DNA of 64,000 nt from CAYFIW01 sp964500645. Its GTDB lineage: Bacteria; Chloroflexota; Dehalococcoidia; Lucifugimonadales; UBA826. The translations under genes were made by a program, and so were the position numbers. Positions 1-9,462 of the stretch are shown one piece after another. The stretch covers positions 4,011 through 68,010 of the forward strand of contig CAZCOH010000006.1 of NCBI GenBank assembly GCA_964500645.1, read 5' to 3'. Position 1 is the first letter of the stretch, and every line of letters starts with the position of its first letter. The notes beneath the pieces were generated by a model. The model searched no databases. It saw only the letters and a program-made list of their open reading frames with translations, and was not told where the DNA came from.

Positions 1-513
1 GACAATGATGAAATTGTTGTGCCATTGAAATCGAATGAACAACTCAAGACAGGTGGAGGGGTTTCATTGCTTGCATTGTTCACCCCTGGACATGAGGTCG
101 ATCATGTGTGCTACTACCTGGCTGAAGATAGAGTTATGTTTACTGGTGATGCGGTGTTAGGCGCCAGTTCCACATCTGTTCGAGATCTGGCAGATTATTT
201 CAAATCCTTGGAATTATTGACGGGATTTGAGCACGATACGGTTTGTCCAGCTCACGGACCCGTAGTTCCTCCGCCCAAAGGAGGAGGCTTGGTTCAGTGG
301 CAGCTTGATCATAGAATAGGAAGGGAGAATCAAGTTCTTGAGGCATTGCGAAAGGGTCATAATTCTGTTTCAGATATAACTTCTGATATGTATCCCCCTG
401 ACCTTAATGAAAAGCTTAGACCATCCGCCGAAAACAATGTAACCACTCATCTAAAAAAGTTAATTGAAGATGGTGTTGTGGAAGAGATATCTTCTTCTTA
501 TTCACTTAAATAA
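1..513 (+). CDS. Metallo-beta-lactamase-fold hydrolase, C-terminal part (5' truncated by window)
   Basis: The reading frame is open to base 1, so the N-terminus, including the usual HxHxDH metal site, lies outside the window. What remains shows later MBL-fold landmarks: TPGHEVDHV (metal-ligand His), MFTGDAVLG (bridging Asp) and CPAHGP (last His). After residue ~95 comes a roughly 65-residue tail ending in a helix-rich segment like the winged-helix tail of LACTB2-type hydrolases. These act on thioesters or other small esters or on nucleic acid; the substrate cannot be told here. It ends 18 bases before the next gene and probably shares its transcript. An internal GTG at 19 is not the true start. 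Confidence 0.85.
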   Translation, partial: DNDEIVVPLKSNEQLKTGGGVSLLALFTPGHEVDHVCYYLAEDRVMFTGDAVLGASSTSVRDLADYFKSLELLTGFEHDTVCPAHGPVVPPPKGGGLVQWQLDHRIGRENQVLEALRKGHNSVSDITSDMYPPDLNEKLRPSAENNVTTHLKKLIEDGVVEEISSSYSLK

Positions 514-531
514 AAGGCATTGGTAACTATC

Positions 532-1425
532 ATGAAGTTTGGTTTTATAATTCCACATAATTACGGGTTAGATGATCCTCAGGACGTTGTTGACGTTGCA
601 TTGAGAGCAGAGGTCATGGGTTTTGATTCGGTCTGGGTTAATCATCATGTACTTCATGCTGGATATATTCTTGATAGATTGGGAGACAAACCTTATTACG
701 ATGCCCTTACGGTACTTACCTACGTTGCAGCACTGACAGAAAAAATACGTCTTGGAACAACCGTGTTAGTTCTTCCGTATTTGAATCCTTTGGTGCTTGC
801 CAAGTCTCTTGCCACGTTGGACGTTATGAGTCGGGGTAGGTTAATTGTTGGGGCAGGTGTTGGTTCTCTTCAACATGAGTCCGAATCGCTTGGATCTGAT
901 TTTGAGAACAGAGGAGCTTACGCAGATGAGGCTATAGAGATAATGAAGAATCTCTGGATTGAAAATGAGCCTGAATATTCGGGTAAAAATTTTAATTATT
1001 CAGGTGTTAAATTTTCTCCAAAGCCTTTTCAAAAGCCACATCCTCCAATATACATAGGTGGTCAGAGTAGACCGGCAATGAGAAGGGCAGCGAAATATGG
1101 GAATGGTTGGCATCCTATTGGAGTGGGACCAAAAAAACTTTCAGAGAGGCTCTCTGAATTTAAACTTATGGTTGATAGGAATAATAGAAAATACGAAGAA
1201 ATGACTATAAGTGTTAGAGATGAGCTAGATGTGTTGGATTCACCAGCATCTAATTACTCGGGTTCCATGGTTGGGAATCAAGATCAATTGATAGAAACGA
1301 TAGAAGAGTATATAGAGTTAGGTGTCTCAGAATTAGTGTTGTCAGTCAGCACTGATAATACTGAAAAAATTAAAATGGTTATGGAAAATTTCTCTAAAGG
1401 TATTATGCCTAGATTTTCTGACTGA
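532..1425 (+). CDS. Luciferase-like (LLM class) flavin/F420-dependent oxidoreductase
   Basis: About 297 residues, the full length of a bacterial-luciferase-like TIM-barrel protein. Typical segments are the N-terminal MKFGFIIPHNYG strand, GFDSVWVNHH, the AALTEKIRLGTTVLVLP strand, a GRLIVGAGVGS phosphate-binding turn and PPIYIGGQS near residue 170-180. Members reduce or oxygenate small organics using FMNH2 or F420; neither cofactor nor substrate can be decided from sequence. I start it at ATG 532 rather than an in-frame TTG at 520 because the canonical MKFG start fits the family. It follows the MBL gene closely and precedes a paralog. Confidence 0.88.
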   Translation: MKFGFIIPHNYGLDDPQDVVDVALRAEVMGFDSVWVNHHVLHAGYILDRLGDKPYYDALTVLTYVAALTEKIRLGTTVLVLPYLNPLVLAKSLATLDVMSRGRLIVGAGVGSLQHESESLGSDFENRGAYADEAIEIMKNLWIENEPEYSGKNFNYSGVKFSPKPFQKPHPPIYIGGQSRPAMRRAAKYGNGWHPIGVGPKKLSERLSEFKLMVDRNNRKYEEMTISVRDELDVLDSPASNYSGSMVGNQDQLIETIEEYIELGVSELVLSVSTDNTEKIKMVMENFSKGIMPRFSD

Positions 1426-1502
1426 CCAGGTAGATGTTAATCTCGCTTCTTGATTAGGAACGTTTTTGATAGTAACAGGAACCGGAACTGAAGGTTTGTA
1501 AG

Positions 1503-2447
1503 ATGGAATTTGGATTTTATCTCCCAACATTTGGGTCTCTTGCGAAAAGGGAACCTCTCTTGAAAATTGCAGGATATGCGGAGTCTCTCGGCTATGACTC
1601 GATGGTGGTTAGTGACCACGTTGTAGCTCCTATAGATCCGAAATCTCAATACCCTTATTCAGTAGGATCAGAAGTTCCCTGGGGGAGCACTGGAGAACAT
1701 CTTGAACTTATATCTGAATTAGCGTTCCTCTCAGCTGCTACCGAAAAAATAAAGCTGGTTTCCAGCGTGATGATTATTCCGCACAGGAATCCAGTCCTTA
1801 CAGCGAAAATGTTGTCGACAATTGACGTGTTGTCTAATGGACGCTTAATTGTGGGAGTGGGGGTCGGTTGGTTGGAAGAGGAATTCGTTGCTTTAGACAC
1901 CAGACCATTTAAGGAACGAGGTAAGGTGTCTGACGAATATCTGAGTATTTTTAAAACATTATGGACAGAAGAAACTCCAAGCTATTCGGGCGAATATTAC
2001 GAATTCAATCCTCTTCAATTTGCTCCCAAACCTATTCAAGAACCAGGGCCACCAATATGGGTAGGAGGGCAAAGTAAGCCAGCCATTAGACGAGCCGTTA
2101 ATTTTGGTGATGCCTGGCATCCAGTGGGAGCTAATCCGGCATCCCCACTTGAGCCAAAACAACTAAAAGAAGACCTTGGATATATGGAAGACTATTGCAA
2201 GAAAGTTGGGCGTGACTATGCTGAATTGACAGTAGCAATGAAGGCTCCTGTCTATGACAAAGAATTAGAGACTGATGGTGAGAGAAGAAGATTTTCAGGT
2301 AGCCCGGATCAAATTATTGATGATGTTAAGACATACGCTGACCTAGGGGTCAGCCATTTAATTCTGGACACAAGGTCAGCAGACCTCAACCAGTTCATGG
2401 AAAAGATGGCTTGGCTGATGGAACAGGTGATTACTCCATTAAGGTAA
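1503..2447 (+). CDS. Luciferase-like (LLM class) flavin/F420-dependent oxidoreductase, second paralog
   Basis: A 314-residue LLM-family TIM barrel, clearly related to its upstream neighbour: MEFGFYLPTFGSL, GYDSMVVSDHVV, ATEKIKLVSSVMIIPHRNP, GRLIVGVGVGWLEEEF and PPIWVGGQSKPAIRRA. The YPYS and DHVV segments look like the subgroup annotated as F420-dependent (TIGR03619-like), but this is a family resemblance only. A 77-base gap separates it from the first paralog, and it converges on the acyl-CoA dehydrogenase gene. Several such monooxygenase paralogs side by side suit an organism that oxidises recalcitrant organic matter. Confidence 0.88.
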   Translation: MEFGFYLPTFGSLAKREPLLKIAGYAESLGYDSMVVSDHVVAPIDPKSQYPYSVGSEVPWGSTGEHLELISELAFLSAATEKIKLVSSVMIIPHRNPVLTAKMLSTIDVLSNGRLIVGVGVGWLEEEFVALDTRPFKERGKVSDEYLSIFKTLWTEETPSYSGEYYEFNPLQFAPKPIQEPGPPIWVGGQSKPAIRRAVNFGDAWHPVGANPASPLEPKQLKEDLGYMEDYCKKVGRDYAELTVAMKAPVYDKELETDGERRRFSGSPDQIIDDVKTYADLGVSHLILDTRSADLNQFMEKMAWLMEQVITPLR

Positions 2448-2467
2448 AAATTCCTAAATCAACATTT

Positions 2468-3640
2468 TTATTCGTGGACACCGCCGGGATTCAATATCTC
2501 TCTTGCGATCAACATCTTTTGAACCTCTGTAGGTCCTTCACCTATTCTTCTAATTCGGGCTTCTCTGTACCATCTTTCCAGTGGTAGCCATTCGGTAACG
2601 CCTAATCCGCCATGGATTTGGATAGCATTGTCTACTACTTTTCCTAGAGTGTCGGCTGAATGTAATTTCGCCACTGAGGCGGCTTGTCTAAAATCTTCAC
2701 CGTTATCAAATTGCCATGCAGCCTCCCAGATTAACCATCTACAAGCTCTGATTTCAATTTCATTTTCTACTAACATCCATTGAATGGCCTGTCTTGTTGA
2801 AAGAGGAGCACCGAAAGTCTCTCTGGTTTTTGAGTATTCAATTGCCATCTTATGAGCAGCTACCGCTACCCCTAGATTGGCTGCAGAGTAGGGAATCCTT
2901 GCTCTAGCAAGCAACTTGTTAGCAAGTAAGTCCCATCCTTTGTTGACCTCTCCTAGAACGTTTTCACTGGGTACTCTTAATTCGTCGAAAAATAATTGGC
3001 CTGGGTAATATGCCCTCATAACCGGCACAGGATCTACAGTTAGGCCGGGCCAGTCGTTTTCAACAACGAAAGCAGTTACACCGCGCCGGGTCTTGGGGTC
3101 AGTCCTGGCGAAAACTATTCCCCAGTCACCCCATGGCGAACCACTTATAAAAATCTTGCTTCCATTTATAATCCAGTCGTCGCCATCACGTCTCGCAGTA
3201 GTTTGGATAGCTCTTGCGGGATCGGAGCCACCACTGGGCTCTGTTATTGCAAACCAACCTTTTTTAGTACTCTCTACGGTGGGGACTCCATACTTTTGGC
3301 TTAAATAATCGCTTCCTGCCCATATGATTTCTGGGGGAGGTGTTCCCATTGTTCCGTATGCCGGGCAGTAAAGCCCTGCAGCATGCTGAACCATTTCTTC
3401 GCTTATTACTACGTTTGCAAATAAAGATAGACCTGCACCACCGTATTCTTCATCGACTCCAGTACACCAGACTCCCAGTTCTTTTGAAAGTTTGGAAAGT
3501 CTTTCAAAATCGTCATCGGGTATTGTTATCGAATCGTGAGGTATTTCTCTTTCTAGAGGGACTATCTCATTTTTTACAAAATCTCTTATTAAGTTTCTCG
3601 TGAGTCTTAATTCTTCCGGCAATTCGTATTGTTCGGTCAT
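2468..3640 (-). CDS. Acyl-CoA dehydrogenase
   Basis: 390 residues with the usual three-part acyl-CoA dehydrogenase fold: helical N-terminus, FAITEPSGGSDP around residue 130-142 in the FAD/substrate beta domain, then the helical C-terminus with the IHGGLGVTEW loop and RRIGEGPTEVQKMLIAREIL. The Glu in GEGPTE lines up with the catalytic base of medium-chain acyl-CoA dehydrogenase, so this copy should be a true alpha,beta-dehydrogenase, reducing FAD and passing electrons to an ETF. It heads a minus-strand block with a crotonase and two CoA-transferases upstream. Chain-length preference cannot be read from sequence. Confidence 0.93.
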   Translation of the reverse strand: MTEQYELPEELRLTRNLIRDFVKNEIVPLEREIPHDSITIPDDDFERLSKLSKELGVWCTGVDEEYGGAGLSLFANVVISEEMVQHAAGLYCPAYGTMGTPPPEIIWAGSDYLSQKYGVPTVESTKKGWFAITEPSGGSDPARAIQTTARRDGDDWIINGSKIFISGSPWGDWGIVFARTDPKTRRGVTAFVVENDWPGLTVDPVPVMRAYYPGQLFFDELRVPSENVLGEVNKGWDLLANKLLARARIPYSAANLGVAVAAHKMAIEYSKTRETFGAPLSTRQAIQWMLVENEIEIRACRWLIWEAAWQFDNGEDFRQAASVAKLHSADTLGKVVDNAIQIHGGLGVTEWLPLERWYREARIRRIGEGPTEVQKMLIAREILNPGGVHE

Positions 3641-3668
3641 TTTCCCCTCTTTTGATTAAGTAGAGTTG

Positions 3669-4442
3669 CTATTTTCCCTGGAAATTAGCTTTTCTTTTCT
3701 CTGAAAAAGCTCTTGGCCCTTCTTTGGCGTCATCAGTAGTTTTCAAAATTGATTGCATCATGAATTCCATACGTAAACCTTGCTCTAAAGACATTGATTG
3801 GCTTCTGACTGCCAATTCTTTTATTGCTCTTACGGCAAGTGGCCCATTTTGGCATATTACATGTGCCCTTTCTTCCGCTTCCTCCAAAAGTTTTTCCATA
3901 GGCACTATCGCGTTTATAAGTCCATGTTGAAGAGCCTCTTCAGCGCCTATCCTTTCTCCGCTAAGTAGCAGCCACATAGCCACCGGGTAGGGGAGTTGCC
4001 TTATCGTCCTTTGTGTTCCCCCGTTACCGGGTAATATCCCTCTTTTTGCCTCCGATAGCCCAAATGTTGCGTGTTCAGCAGCTATTCTTATATCTGTTGC
4101 TAAGAGAAGCGTCATTCCTCCCGCAAGGCAATATCCATTAACCGCCGCAACTACTGGTTTCCAAACTTCTAATCCCCTATTCAAGATTTGTTCTTCTTGA
4201 GTCTGCCAGAGTTCCCATTTTTCAGGTTCACGTGGAATGGTTTTCTTCAGGTCAGCTCCAGCAGAAAAAGATTTCTCCCCGGCTCCCGTGACTATGGAGC
4301 ACCAGACTTCTGGATCGTCCCTAACTTCTATCCATGCTTGTGATAGCTCGCTGTACGTTTCCGGGTCCATTGCATTCATTGCTTCAGGTCTGTTTATAGT
4401 TATATATGCAATATGATTTTTCTTTTCAAATATAAGTGCCAT
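3669..4442 (-). CDS. Enoyl-CoA hydratase/isomerase (crotonase family)
   Basis: 257 residues, normal crotonase length. The oxyanion-hole loop SFSAGADL is at residue ~58-65 and the second loop is GYCLAGGMTLLLATD. Compared with rat enoyl-CoA hydratase, the first catalytic Glu (E144, in GGCE) is Thr here, while the second (E164) is kept in FGLSEAKRG. A single Glu fits isomerase, hydrolase or lyase members as well as hydratases, so the reaction is uncertain. It sits 28 bases upstream of the acyl-CoA dehydrogenase and downstream of a CoA-transferase, indicating one acyl-CoA degradation operon. Confidence 0.9.
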   Translation of the reverse strand: MALIFEKKNHIAYITINRPEAMNAMDPETYSELSQAWIEVRDDPEVWCSIVTGAGEKSFSAGADLKKTIPREPEKWELWQTQEEQILNRGLEVWKPVVAAVNGYCLAGGMTLLLATDIRIAAEHATFGLSEAKRGILPGNGGTQRTIRQLPYPVAMWLLLSGERIGAEEALQHGLINAIVPMEKLLEEAEERAHVICQNGPLAVRAIKELAVRSQSMSLEQGLRMEFMMQSILKTTDDAKEGPRAFSEKRKANFQGK

Positions 4443-4477
4443 GTATTTTTCTCCTTGAGGTGAAGGTCAGGGTGTTT

Positions 4478-5722
4478 TTAGCTGTATACTCTGTCTATCG
4501 GTACATCCGGTGTGGTCCCTGACTCAGTCAAAGACTTAATTGTCGATGTACGAATTCCAAGTAGATCAGCTAGCACCCATTGCCTGTGCTCGGCAAAAAG
4601 GGGAGCCCGTGTACCTTCAACTGAGTCCATTGTTGAAAATTGGAATGGCAGACCTGGATTTGAAGAAGGCCCCGCATCAGGATGATCAAACTGATCGATA
4701 TATTTTCTGGATCTTAATTGAGGATCTTCCAAGAGATCTGATGCTTTTGAAACAGTCCCTGCCCGTACTCCATCATTTTGAAGTTGATGCATCGCATCGT
4801 TTCTAGTCCTTTTAGATGTCCATGCTTTTATAGCCTCATCTATAGTGGGACTATCCTCTCTTCTATTGCTGACATTGAGGTATTTTGTGTCGGTCAAAAA
4901 GTCCGTCAAGTCCATGGCAGTACATAGTTTTTCCCACTCGTCATTTGATTCAATGGATATAGCAATCCAAGAATCTTTTCCTTTACATGGATATATGCCA
5001 TGCGGGTAGAAATTTAAATCCTCATTACCCATCCTCTTGGGTTCTCTACCTGTGAGTTGATAGGAAATAAACTGTTCTCCAATTACTGACATGGTAGCTT
5101 CTCTCAGGACTATTTCTATATGTTGCCCTTCACCTGTAATAAATCTTTTATAAAGTGAGGCCATTATGCCTGTTGTCACATGGAAGGCGGAGTTGTGATC
5201 CGCATAAAAATTACCTGGTTTGTGAGGTGGACCGTCCTGATATCCAGTAACGGACGACAGTCCGCTTAATGCGTCTGTTCCTGGGCCGAACGATATGTAT
5301 TGGTTCCAAGGGCCTTCCAATCCAAGAGCTGGCATGGAGATCATTATTATGTCAGGTTTGACTGATCGAAGGTTTTCATAATCTAATCCGAGGTTGGCCA
5401 TCACTCTGGGGCTATAATTCTGTATGACTATGTCACTTATACTGACAAGTTCAAGGAAAGCTTTTCTACCCTCTTCATGAGTGAGATCCATAGCTATACT
5501 TTTTTTAGCTCTGTTGACTTCATTGAATGATGTGACCTGATTATAGGGTCTGTCTCCACTTCCACTGGCGTGCATGGTAATGTTTCCTATTGCTCGTCCC
5601 CAGGGTAATTCGACTTTTATTACCTCAGCACCGAGTTGAGCCAGAACCCTGGTTGAAACAGGACCTGCTATAACATTTGTGAGATCCGCTATCCTAACCT
5701 TTCCTAATGCGAGATCTGCCAT
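4478..5722 (-). CDS. Class III CoA-transferase (CaiB/BaiF), YAD-type subunit
   Basis: 414 residues. It opens with LGKVRIADLTNVIAGPVSTRVLAQLGAEVIKVE, the CaiB/BaiF CoA-binding signature, followed by VIQNYSPRVMANLGLDYE. The family's catalytic Asp (which forms the acyl-aspartyl/CoA intermediate) is found in NFYADHNSAF near residue 175. The upstream gene, starting at 6949, is a second class III transferase whose stop codon directly abuts this start. The two probably form one enzyme that moves CoA between a carboxylic acid and an acyl-CoA donor. The substrate is unknown; the neighbouring dehydrogenase and crotonase suggest activation of an acid for beta-oxidation. Confidence 0.9.
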   Translation of the reverse strand: MADLALGKVRIADLTNVIAGPVSTRVLAQLGAEVIKVELPWGRAIGNITMHASGSGDRPYNQVTSFNEVNRAKKSIAMDLTHEEGRKAFLELVSISDIVIQNYSPRVMANLGLDYENLRSVKPDIIMISMPALGLEGPWNQYISFGPGTDALSGLSSVTGYQDGPPHKPGNFYADHNSAFHVTTGIMASLYKRFITGEGQHIEIVLREATMSVIGEQFISYQLTGREPKRMGNEDLNFYPHGIYPCKGKDSWIAISIESNDEWEKLCTAMDLTDFLTDTKYLNVSNRREDSPTIDEAIKAWTSKRTRNDAMHQLQNDGVRAGTVSKASDLLEDPQLRSRKYIDQFDHPDAGPSSNPGLPFQFSTMDSVEGTRAPLFAEHRQWVLADLLGIRTSTIKSLTESGTTPDVPIDRVYS

Positions 5723-6949
5723 TTATATAATCCTGTTCTCGGAGAGATTTTTGTATTCTTCTTCAGGCAATTGAAGAGTATCCATATAAATTTCCTGATT
5801 ATGTTGGCCAAGTAGTGGGGGAGATTCAGTCATCCATTCAGTGGTCCTTAATCTGAAAGGCGAGGTTGGGTATTTCAGTGTCCCAGCGTGTGAATGATCA
5901 ATGTCTACAAAAAAATTCCTGTAGGAGTTTTGCGGGTCATTCAGGGTTTCATCAATACTCTGAACCATCGTGAACGGGACTCGTACTTCTTGCGCTAGAG
6001 TTTGTATTTCTTCCCTCGTATGGTTTGAGAGCCATGTCGTTAATAATTCATCTATCTCGTCTGCATGACCCATCATTTCTCCCAATACTTCGTCCTCGGC
6101 CAATCTTTCTGAGCCCGTGAGAAAGGCGAGACCTTCAGGGTTACTGGGAGAATAGTGGACATGCACCCATCCGTCCTTACAAGGTAACAATCGTGATGGA
6201 TAGGCAGCAGAAGGTTCTCTTGCTATGAGACGTGTGCCTGCTCTTAAAGGCTCTATTCCACTTCTTTCATATGTTCGGAAATATCCAACGCCATCAAAGG
6301 TACTTGTGAGAGATTCGGTAGCGGATACGTCTATATATTGTCCTTTGTTGCTAAATAATCTGCCTATTAACGCTGCAACAATTGAGAGAGCACCCGATAG
6401 TCCACATTGATATTCTGATTGTCTTCCTCCTGCTTTAAGAGGCTCTCTATCTTCGTCTCCTGTTAAATACATATACCCACTCAGCGCATAAGATGTGATA
6501 TCTGAACCGAGGTACTCTTTGTATGGTCCTTCCTGACCATAATGGGTCAAAGAAGCCATTACAATTTTTGGATTTAATTCAGACAGGGTTTCATATGAAA
6601 TTCCTAGAGCTTTCATTGTTCCGGGGTGAAAGCTTTCCACGATAATGTCAGATGTTGAAACCAAGCCCTTGATAATTTCCACAGCTTTGGGGTCGTATAC
6701 GTCTAGAGTAACGCTTTTTTTCCCGGCATTTAAGTAGAGGAATGGGGCACTGGTTTCAATATTTGGTTCGTCGTTTAAGAAAGGGCCATATTGTCTTGTT
6801 ACATCACCGGTTTCGGGGGATTCGACTTTGATTACAGTCGCTCCGAGATCCCTTAGTATTTTTGTGCAATATGAGCCAGCATAACCTACGGATAGATCTA
6901 TTACTTTCAAATTATTTAAGGCGGCTGAGCTTTCCTGAGTCACGTGCAT
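5723..6949 (-). CDS. Class III CoA-transferase (CaiB/BaiF), GGxQSE-type subunit
   Basis: 408 residues with the family fold: LKVIDLSVGYAGSYCTKILRDLGATVIKVE at the N-terminus and IIVESFHPGTMKALGISYE near residue 105. Where catalytic members have Asp, this protein reads GGRQSEYQCG, so Glu replaces Asp. It is the first gene of a minus-strand pair and ends exactly where its YAD-type partner begins. By analogy with heteromeric benzylsuccinate CoA-transferase (BbsEF), I infer that it is the partner subunit rather than an independent enzyme. A divergent, similarly paired locus begins 171 bases away on the other strand. Confidence 0.88.
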   Translation of the reverse strand: MHVTQESSAALNNLKVIDLSVGYAGSYCTKILRDLGATVIKVESPETGDVTRQYGPFLNDEPNIETSAPFLYLNAGKKSVTLDVYDPKAVEIIKGLVSTSDIIVESFHPGTMKALGISYETLSELNPKIVMASLTHYGQEGPYKEYLGSDITSYALSGYMYLTGDEDREPLKAGGRQSEYQCGLSGALSIVAALIGRLFSNKGQYIDVSATESLTSTFDGVGYFRTYERSGIEPLRAGTRLIAREPSAAYPSRLLPCKDGWVHVHYSPSNPEGLAFLTGSERLAEDEVLGEMMGHADEIDELLTTWLSNHTREEIQTLAQEVRVPFTMVQSIDETLNDPQNSYRNFFVDIDHSHAGTLKYPTSPFRLRTTEWMTESPPLLGQHNQEIYMDTLQLPEEEYKNLSENRII

Positions 6950-7120
6950 ATCCCGGTAGTGTAATTCATATTTTTCATGGGGATTATATCTGGGTTTTGG
7001 TTACTTGGGTTTCATTAGTTTATTGAGTAGAGTATTCCTGATATACAATCCTTTCTAGTCCAGGTTAGCTCACTTTTCCCCATTACCTGTACGAGTAATT
7101 GATGGGTGGATATATAGACC

Positions 7121-8296
7121 ATGTATGAAAACTTACAAATTTTAGAAATTGGCGGAGGTATTTCAGTACCGTACTGTGGAAAACTCATGTCTGGGTTTGG
7201 ATGTGAAGTTATTAAGTTAGAGGAACCCGCAGGAGATATATCCAGAAAAATGGGTCCCTTTAAGAAAGGTGACGATCATTCCGAAAGTGGTTTGTTTATA
7301 GCTTTAAACAATGGTAAGAAAAGTGTGTGTCTTGATCTGGATACGGATGAAGGAGAGCAAGATTTTCAGAAATTATTAAGGAATGCAGACATAGTTATTG
7401 AAGGAGGCGTTTTTAAACGCTGTATTGAAAAAAAATATTCCTATACATATCTCAAATCCATAAATAAGGAATTGATATATCTGGAGGTTTCAGATTTTTT
7501 TCATAATGGTCCGCGCTCTAAATGGGTATCCACGGATTTGACCATTTTTCACATGAGTGGAAACGCTCATGGGGTTTTAGGGCCAGTTGAAGATCCTCAA
7601 AATAACCCTCCGGTGAGGGCAGGAGGGTACCAGTCAGAATTTCTGTCGGGAATGACTGCTTGTACCGCGCTGATGATGGCTCTTTATCGCAAGAATATGA
7701 CCGGTTTAGGAGGTCATGTAGAGGTTCCGAAATATGAAGCATTAGTCACGCAAACGATAGCAGGTTTGGCAAATATGGCATTCGGCAAACCTGCTCCTGT
7801 AAGGGATCTGTCCAAAGTTGAAGAGGCATCAGTTGGGGGAATGGTGGGAGCTGTTGGTGGTGTTTTGCCAACAAATGATGGTTATGTGGCTATTTCACCC
7901 AGAGAGGATGATCAATGGAAGAGATGGATTGATCTCATGGGTTCACCTGAATGGGCCAGTGAAGATCGCTTCAGTTCAAGATCAGGTAGGCAGTCTAACT
8001 TTGAAGATTTATGGGATTTGGTGTCAAACTGGACTAGAAATTATTCAAAGCACTACATAGCTCAGAAAGGGCAGGAAAATCATATTCCTTGCTTTCCTGT
8101 TAACACGATAGAGGATCTTTTTGAGGACGATCAATTTCAGTACAGAAAATTTTTCGTAGATTCTAAACATCCTGATTATGGCACTTTGAGATTGCCTGGT
8201 GTCCCATATGACATTTCGAATATGGAACTTAATTTAATTAGTTCTCCGGCTCCGTTTTTAGGAGAACATAATTCTGAACTGTTGGGGAGTTACTAG
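7121..8296 (+). CDS. Class III CoA-transferase (CaiB/BaiF), GGxQSE-type subunit
   Basis: 391 residues. N-terminal LQILEIGGGISVPYCGKLMSGFGCEVIKLE is a CaiB/BaiF start. The active-site region reads GGYQSEFLSGM, again Glu where the catalytic Asp normally sits, exactly as in the neighbour on the minus strand. The C-terminus has the usual APFLGEHN. Its stop codon overlaps the GTG start of the next gene by one base, a sign of translational coupling with the YAD-type subunit. The substrate is not identifiable. Confidence 0.87.
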   Translation: MYENLQILEIGGGISVPYCGKLMSGFGCEVIKLEEPAGDISRKMGPFKKGDDHSESGLFIALNNGKKSVCLDLDTDEGEQDFQKLLRNADIVIEGGVFKRCIEKKYSYTYLKSINKELIYLEVSDFFHNGPRSKWVSTDLTIFHMSGNAHGVLGPVEDPQNNPPVRAGGYQSEFLSGMTACTALMMALYRKNMTGLGGHVEVPKYEALVTQTIAGLANMAFGKPAPVRDLSKVEEASVGGMVGAVGGVLPTNDGYVAISPREDDQWKRWIDLMGSPEWASEDRFSSRSGRQSNFEDLWDLVSNWTRNYSKHYIAQKGQENHIPCFPVNTIEDLFEDDQFQYRKFFVDSKHPDYGTLRLPGVPYDISNMELNLISSPAPFLGEHNSELLGSY

Positions 8297-9453
8297 TGGA
8301 AGTATTACCTCTTGACGGAGTGAGAATAGTGGATTTGAGTTGGATTATTGCTGGCCCAACCGCTACCCGCCATATGGCGATTATGGGAGCGGAAGTCATA
8401 AAGGTTGGTAGTTCCAAGAGACCTGACCCTTCGTATTCGGGCCCGGCATTTCATTCCTATAATCAATCAAAGCAATATGTGAGCGTTAATCTAGCATCTA
8501 CTGAGGGAATAGAGATAGTTAAAGATTTGGTGGCTATATCAGATGTTGTTATAGAGAATTTTGCTACTGGAGTTATTGAAAGGAGAGGACTGGGATACGA
8601 TGTTTTATCTTCTGTGAATCCCAGCATTATTATGATTTCATCATCTGGTGTTGGCCATTCTGGTCCTAAAAAGGATCAGGTAGCTTATGGAAGTTTACTT
8701 CAACATTACACCGGGTGGAACAGCCAGTCGGGATACAAAGATTCAGAGCCAGTAAAAGGAGGTCTTTGGGCGGATCCGTGGGTCGGAATGGAACTGGCAA
8801 TGGTGACAACTGCATGTCTGAATTACAGAATGTCTACAGGGCTGGGACAATATGTAGATTTTTCAATGGCAGAGGCACTATTAGGGTCTATGCCTATAAC
8901 CATACTCAATCATCAACTTAATGGTTCCCCGTCTGAAAGTATAGGTAATGAAGATGACTTGGACCTGATGAGTGAGCTTTTTCGCTGTAAAGGAGAAGAT
9001 AGTTGGCTGGCGTTGTCTATCACATGTGAAGGACAGTGGAATATGCTGTGTGAATTGTTGGGAAGAACGGATCTCAATGTACGTGGGAGGGTAGAAAAAT
9101 CTATAAAGGACGAACTGAGATCTGTTATAAGTAAATGGATTCAGGGCAAAACAGATTTGGAAGCTGTAAATCTTTTGCAAAGTTATGGAATAGCAGCTTC
9201 GCCTTCGTGGAGTATAGACGACGTATATCGTGACGATGTTCTGAGAAAAGACAATTATATGGTGCCAATGGAGACTAATGATGGGGAGAGAAGGTTTATG
9301 CCCGGAGTTCCATGGCATTTTTCACAAGGACCTGACCCCATCATCGGAACTGCTCCAAAACTAGGTCAGGATAATCATAAAATATTTAGAGAATTGATGG
9401 GTATAGAGCACTCTAAATATGAAAAATTATTGACTGGCGGAGTGCTGAAGTGA
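8296..9453 (+). CDS. Class III CoA-transferase (CaiB/BaiF), YAD-type subunit
   Basis: 385 residues starting with GTG inside the TAGTG overlap with the upstream gene. It shows VRIVDLSWIIAGPTATRHMAIMGAEVIKV, VIENFATGVIERRGLGYD and the active-site LWADPWVGMEL segment with catalytic Asp. Together with the upstream GGxQSE-type gene it mirrors the minus-strand pair at 4.5-6.9 kb in gene order and residue pattern. I infer a heteromeric CoA-transferase. It converges on a crotonase gene, leaving only nine bases between the stop codons. Confidence 0.87.
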   Translation: MEVLPLDGVRIVDLSWIIAGPTATRHMAIMGAEVIKVGSSKRPDPSYSGPAFHSYNQSKQYVSVNLASTEGIEIVKDLVAISDVVIENFATGVIERRGLGYDVLSSVNPSIIMISSSGVGHSGPKKDQVAYGSLLQHYTGWNSQSGYKDSEPVKGGLWADPWVGMELAMVTTACLNYRMSTGLGQYVDFSMAEALLGSMPITILNHQLNGSPSESIGNEDDLDLMSELFRCKGEDSWLALSITCEGQWNMLCELLGRTDLNVRGRVEKSIKDELRSVISKWIQGKTDLEAVNLLQSYGIAASPSWSIDDVYRDDVLRKDNYMVPMETNDGERRFMPGVPWHFSQGPDPIIGTAPKLGQDNHKIFRELMGIEHSKYEKLLTGGVLK

Positions 9454-9462
9454 ATCCTAAGG

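Noticed and set aside
7023..7049. TTGAGT / TACAAT as promoter for the 7.1-kb CoA-transferase pair
   Set aside because: The 15-base spacing is short and the -35 is weak; a promoter must exist in this gap, but this one is not convincing.
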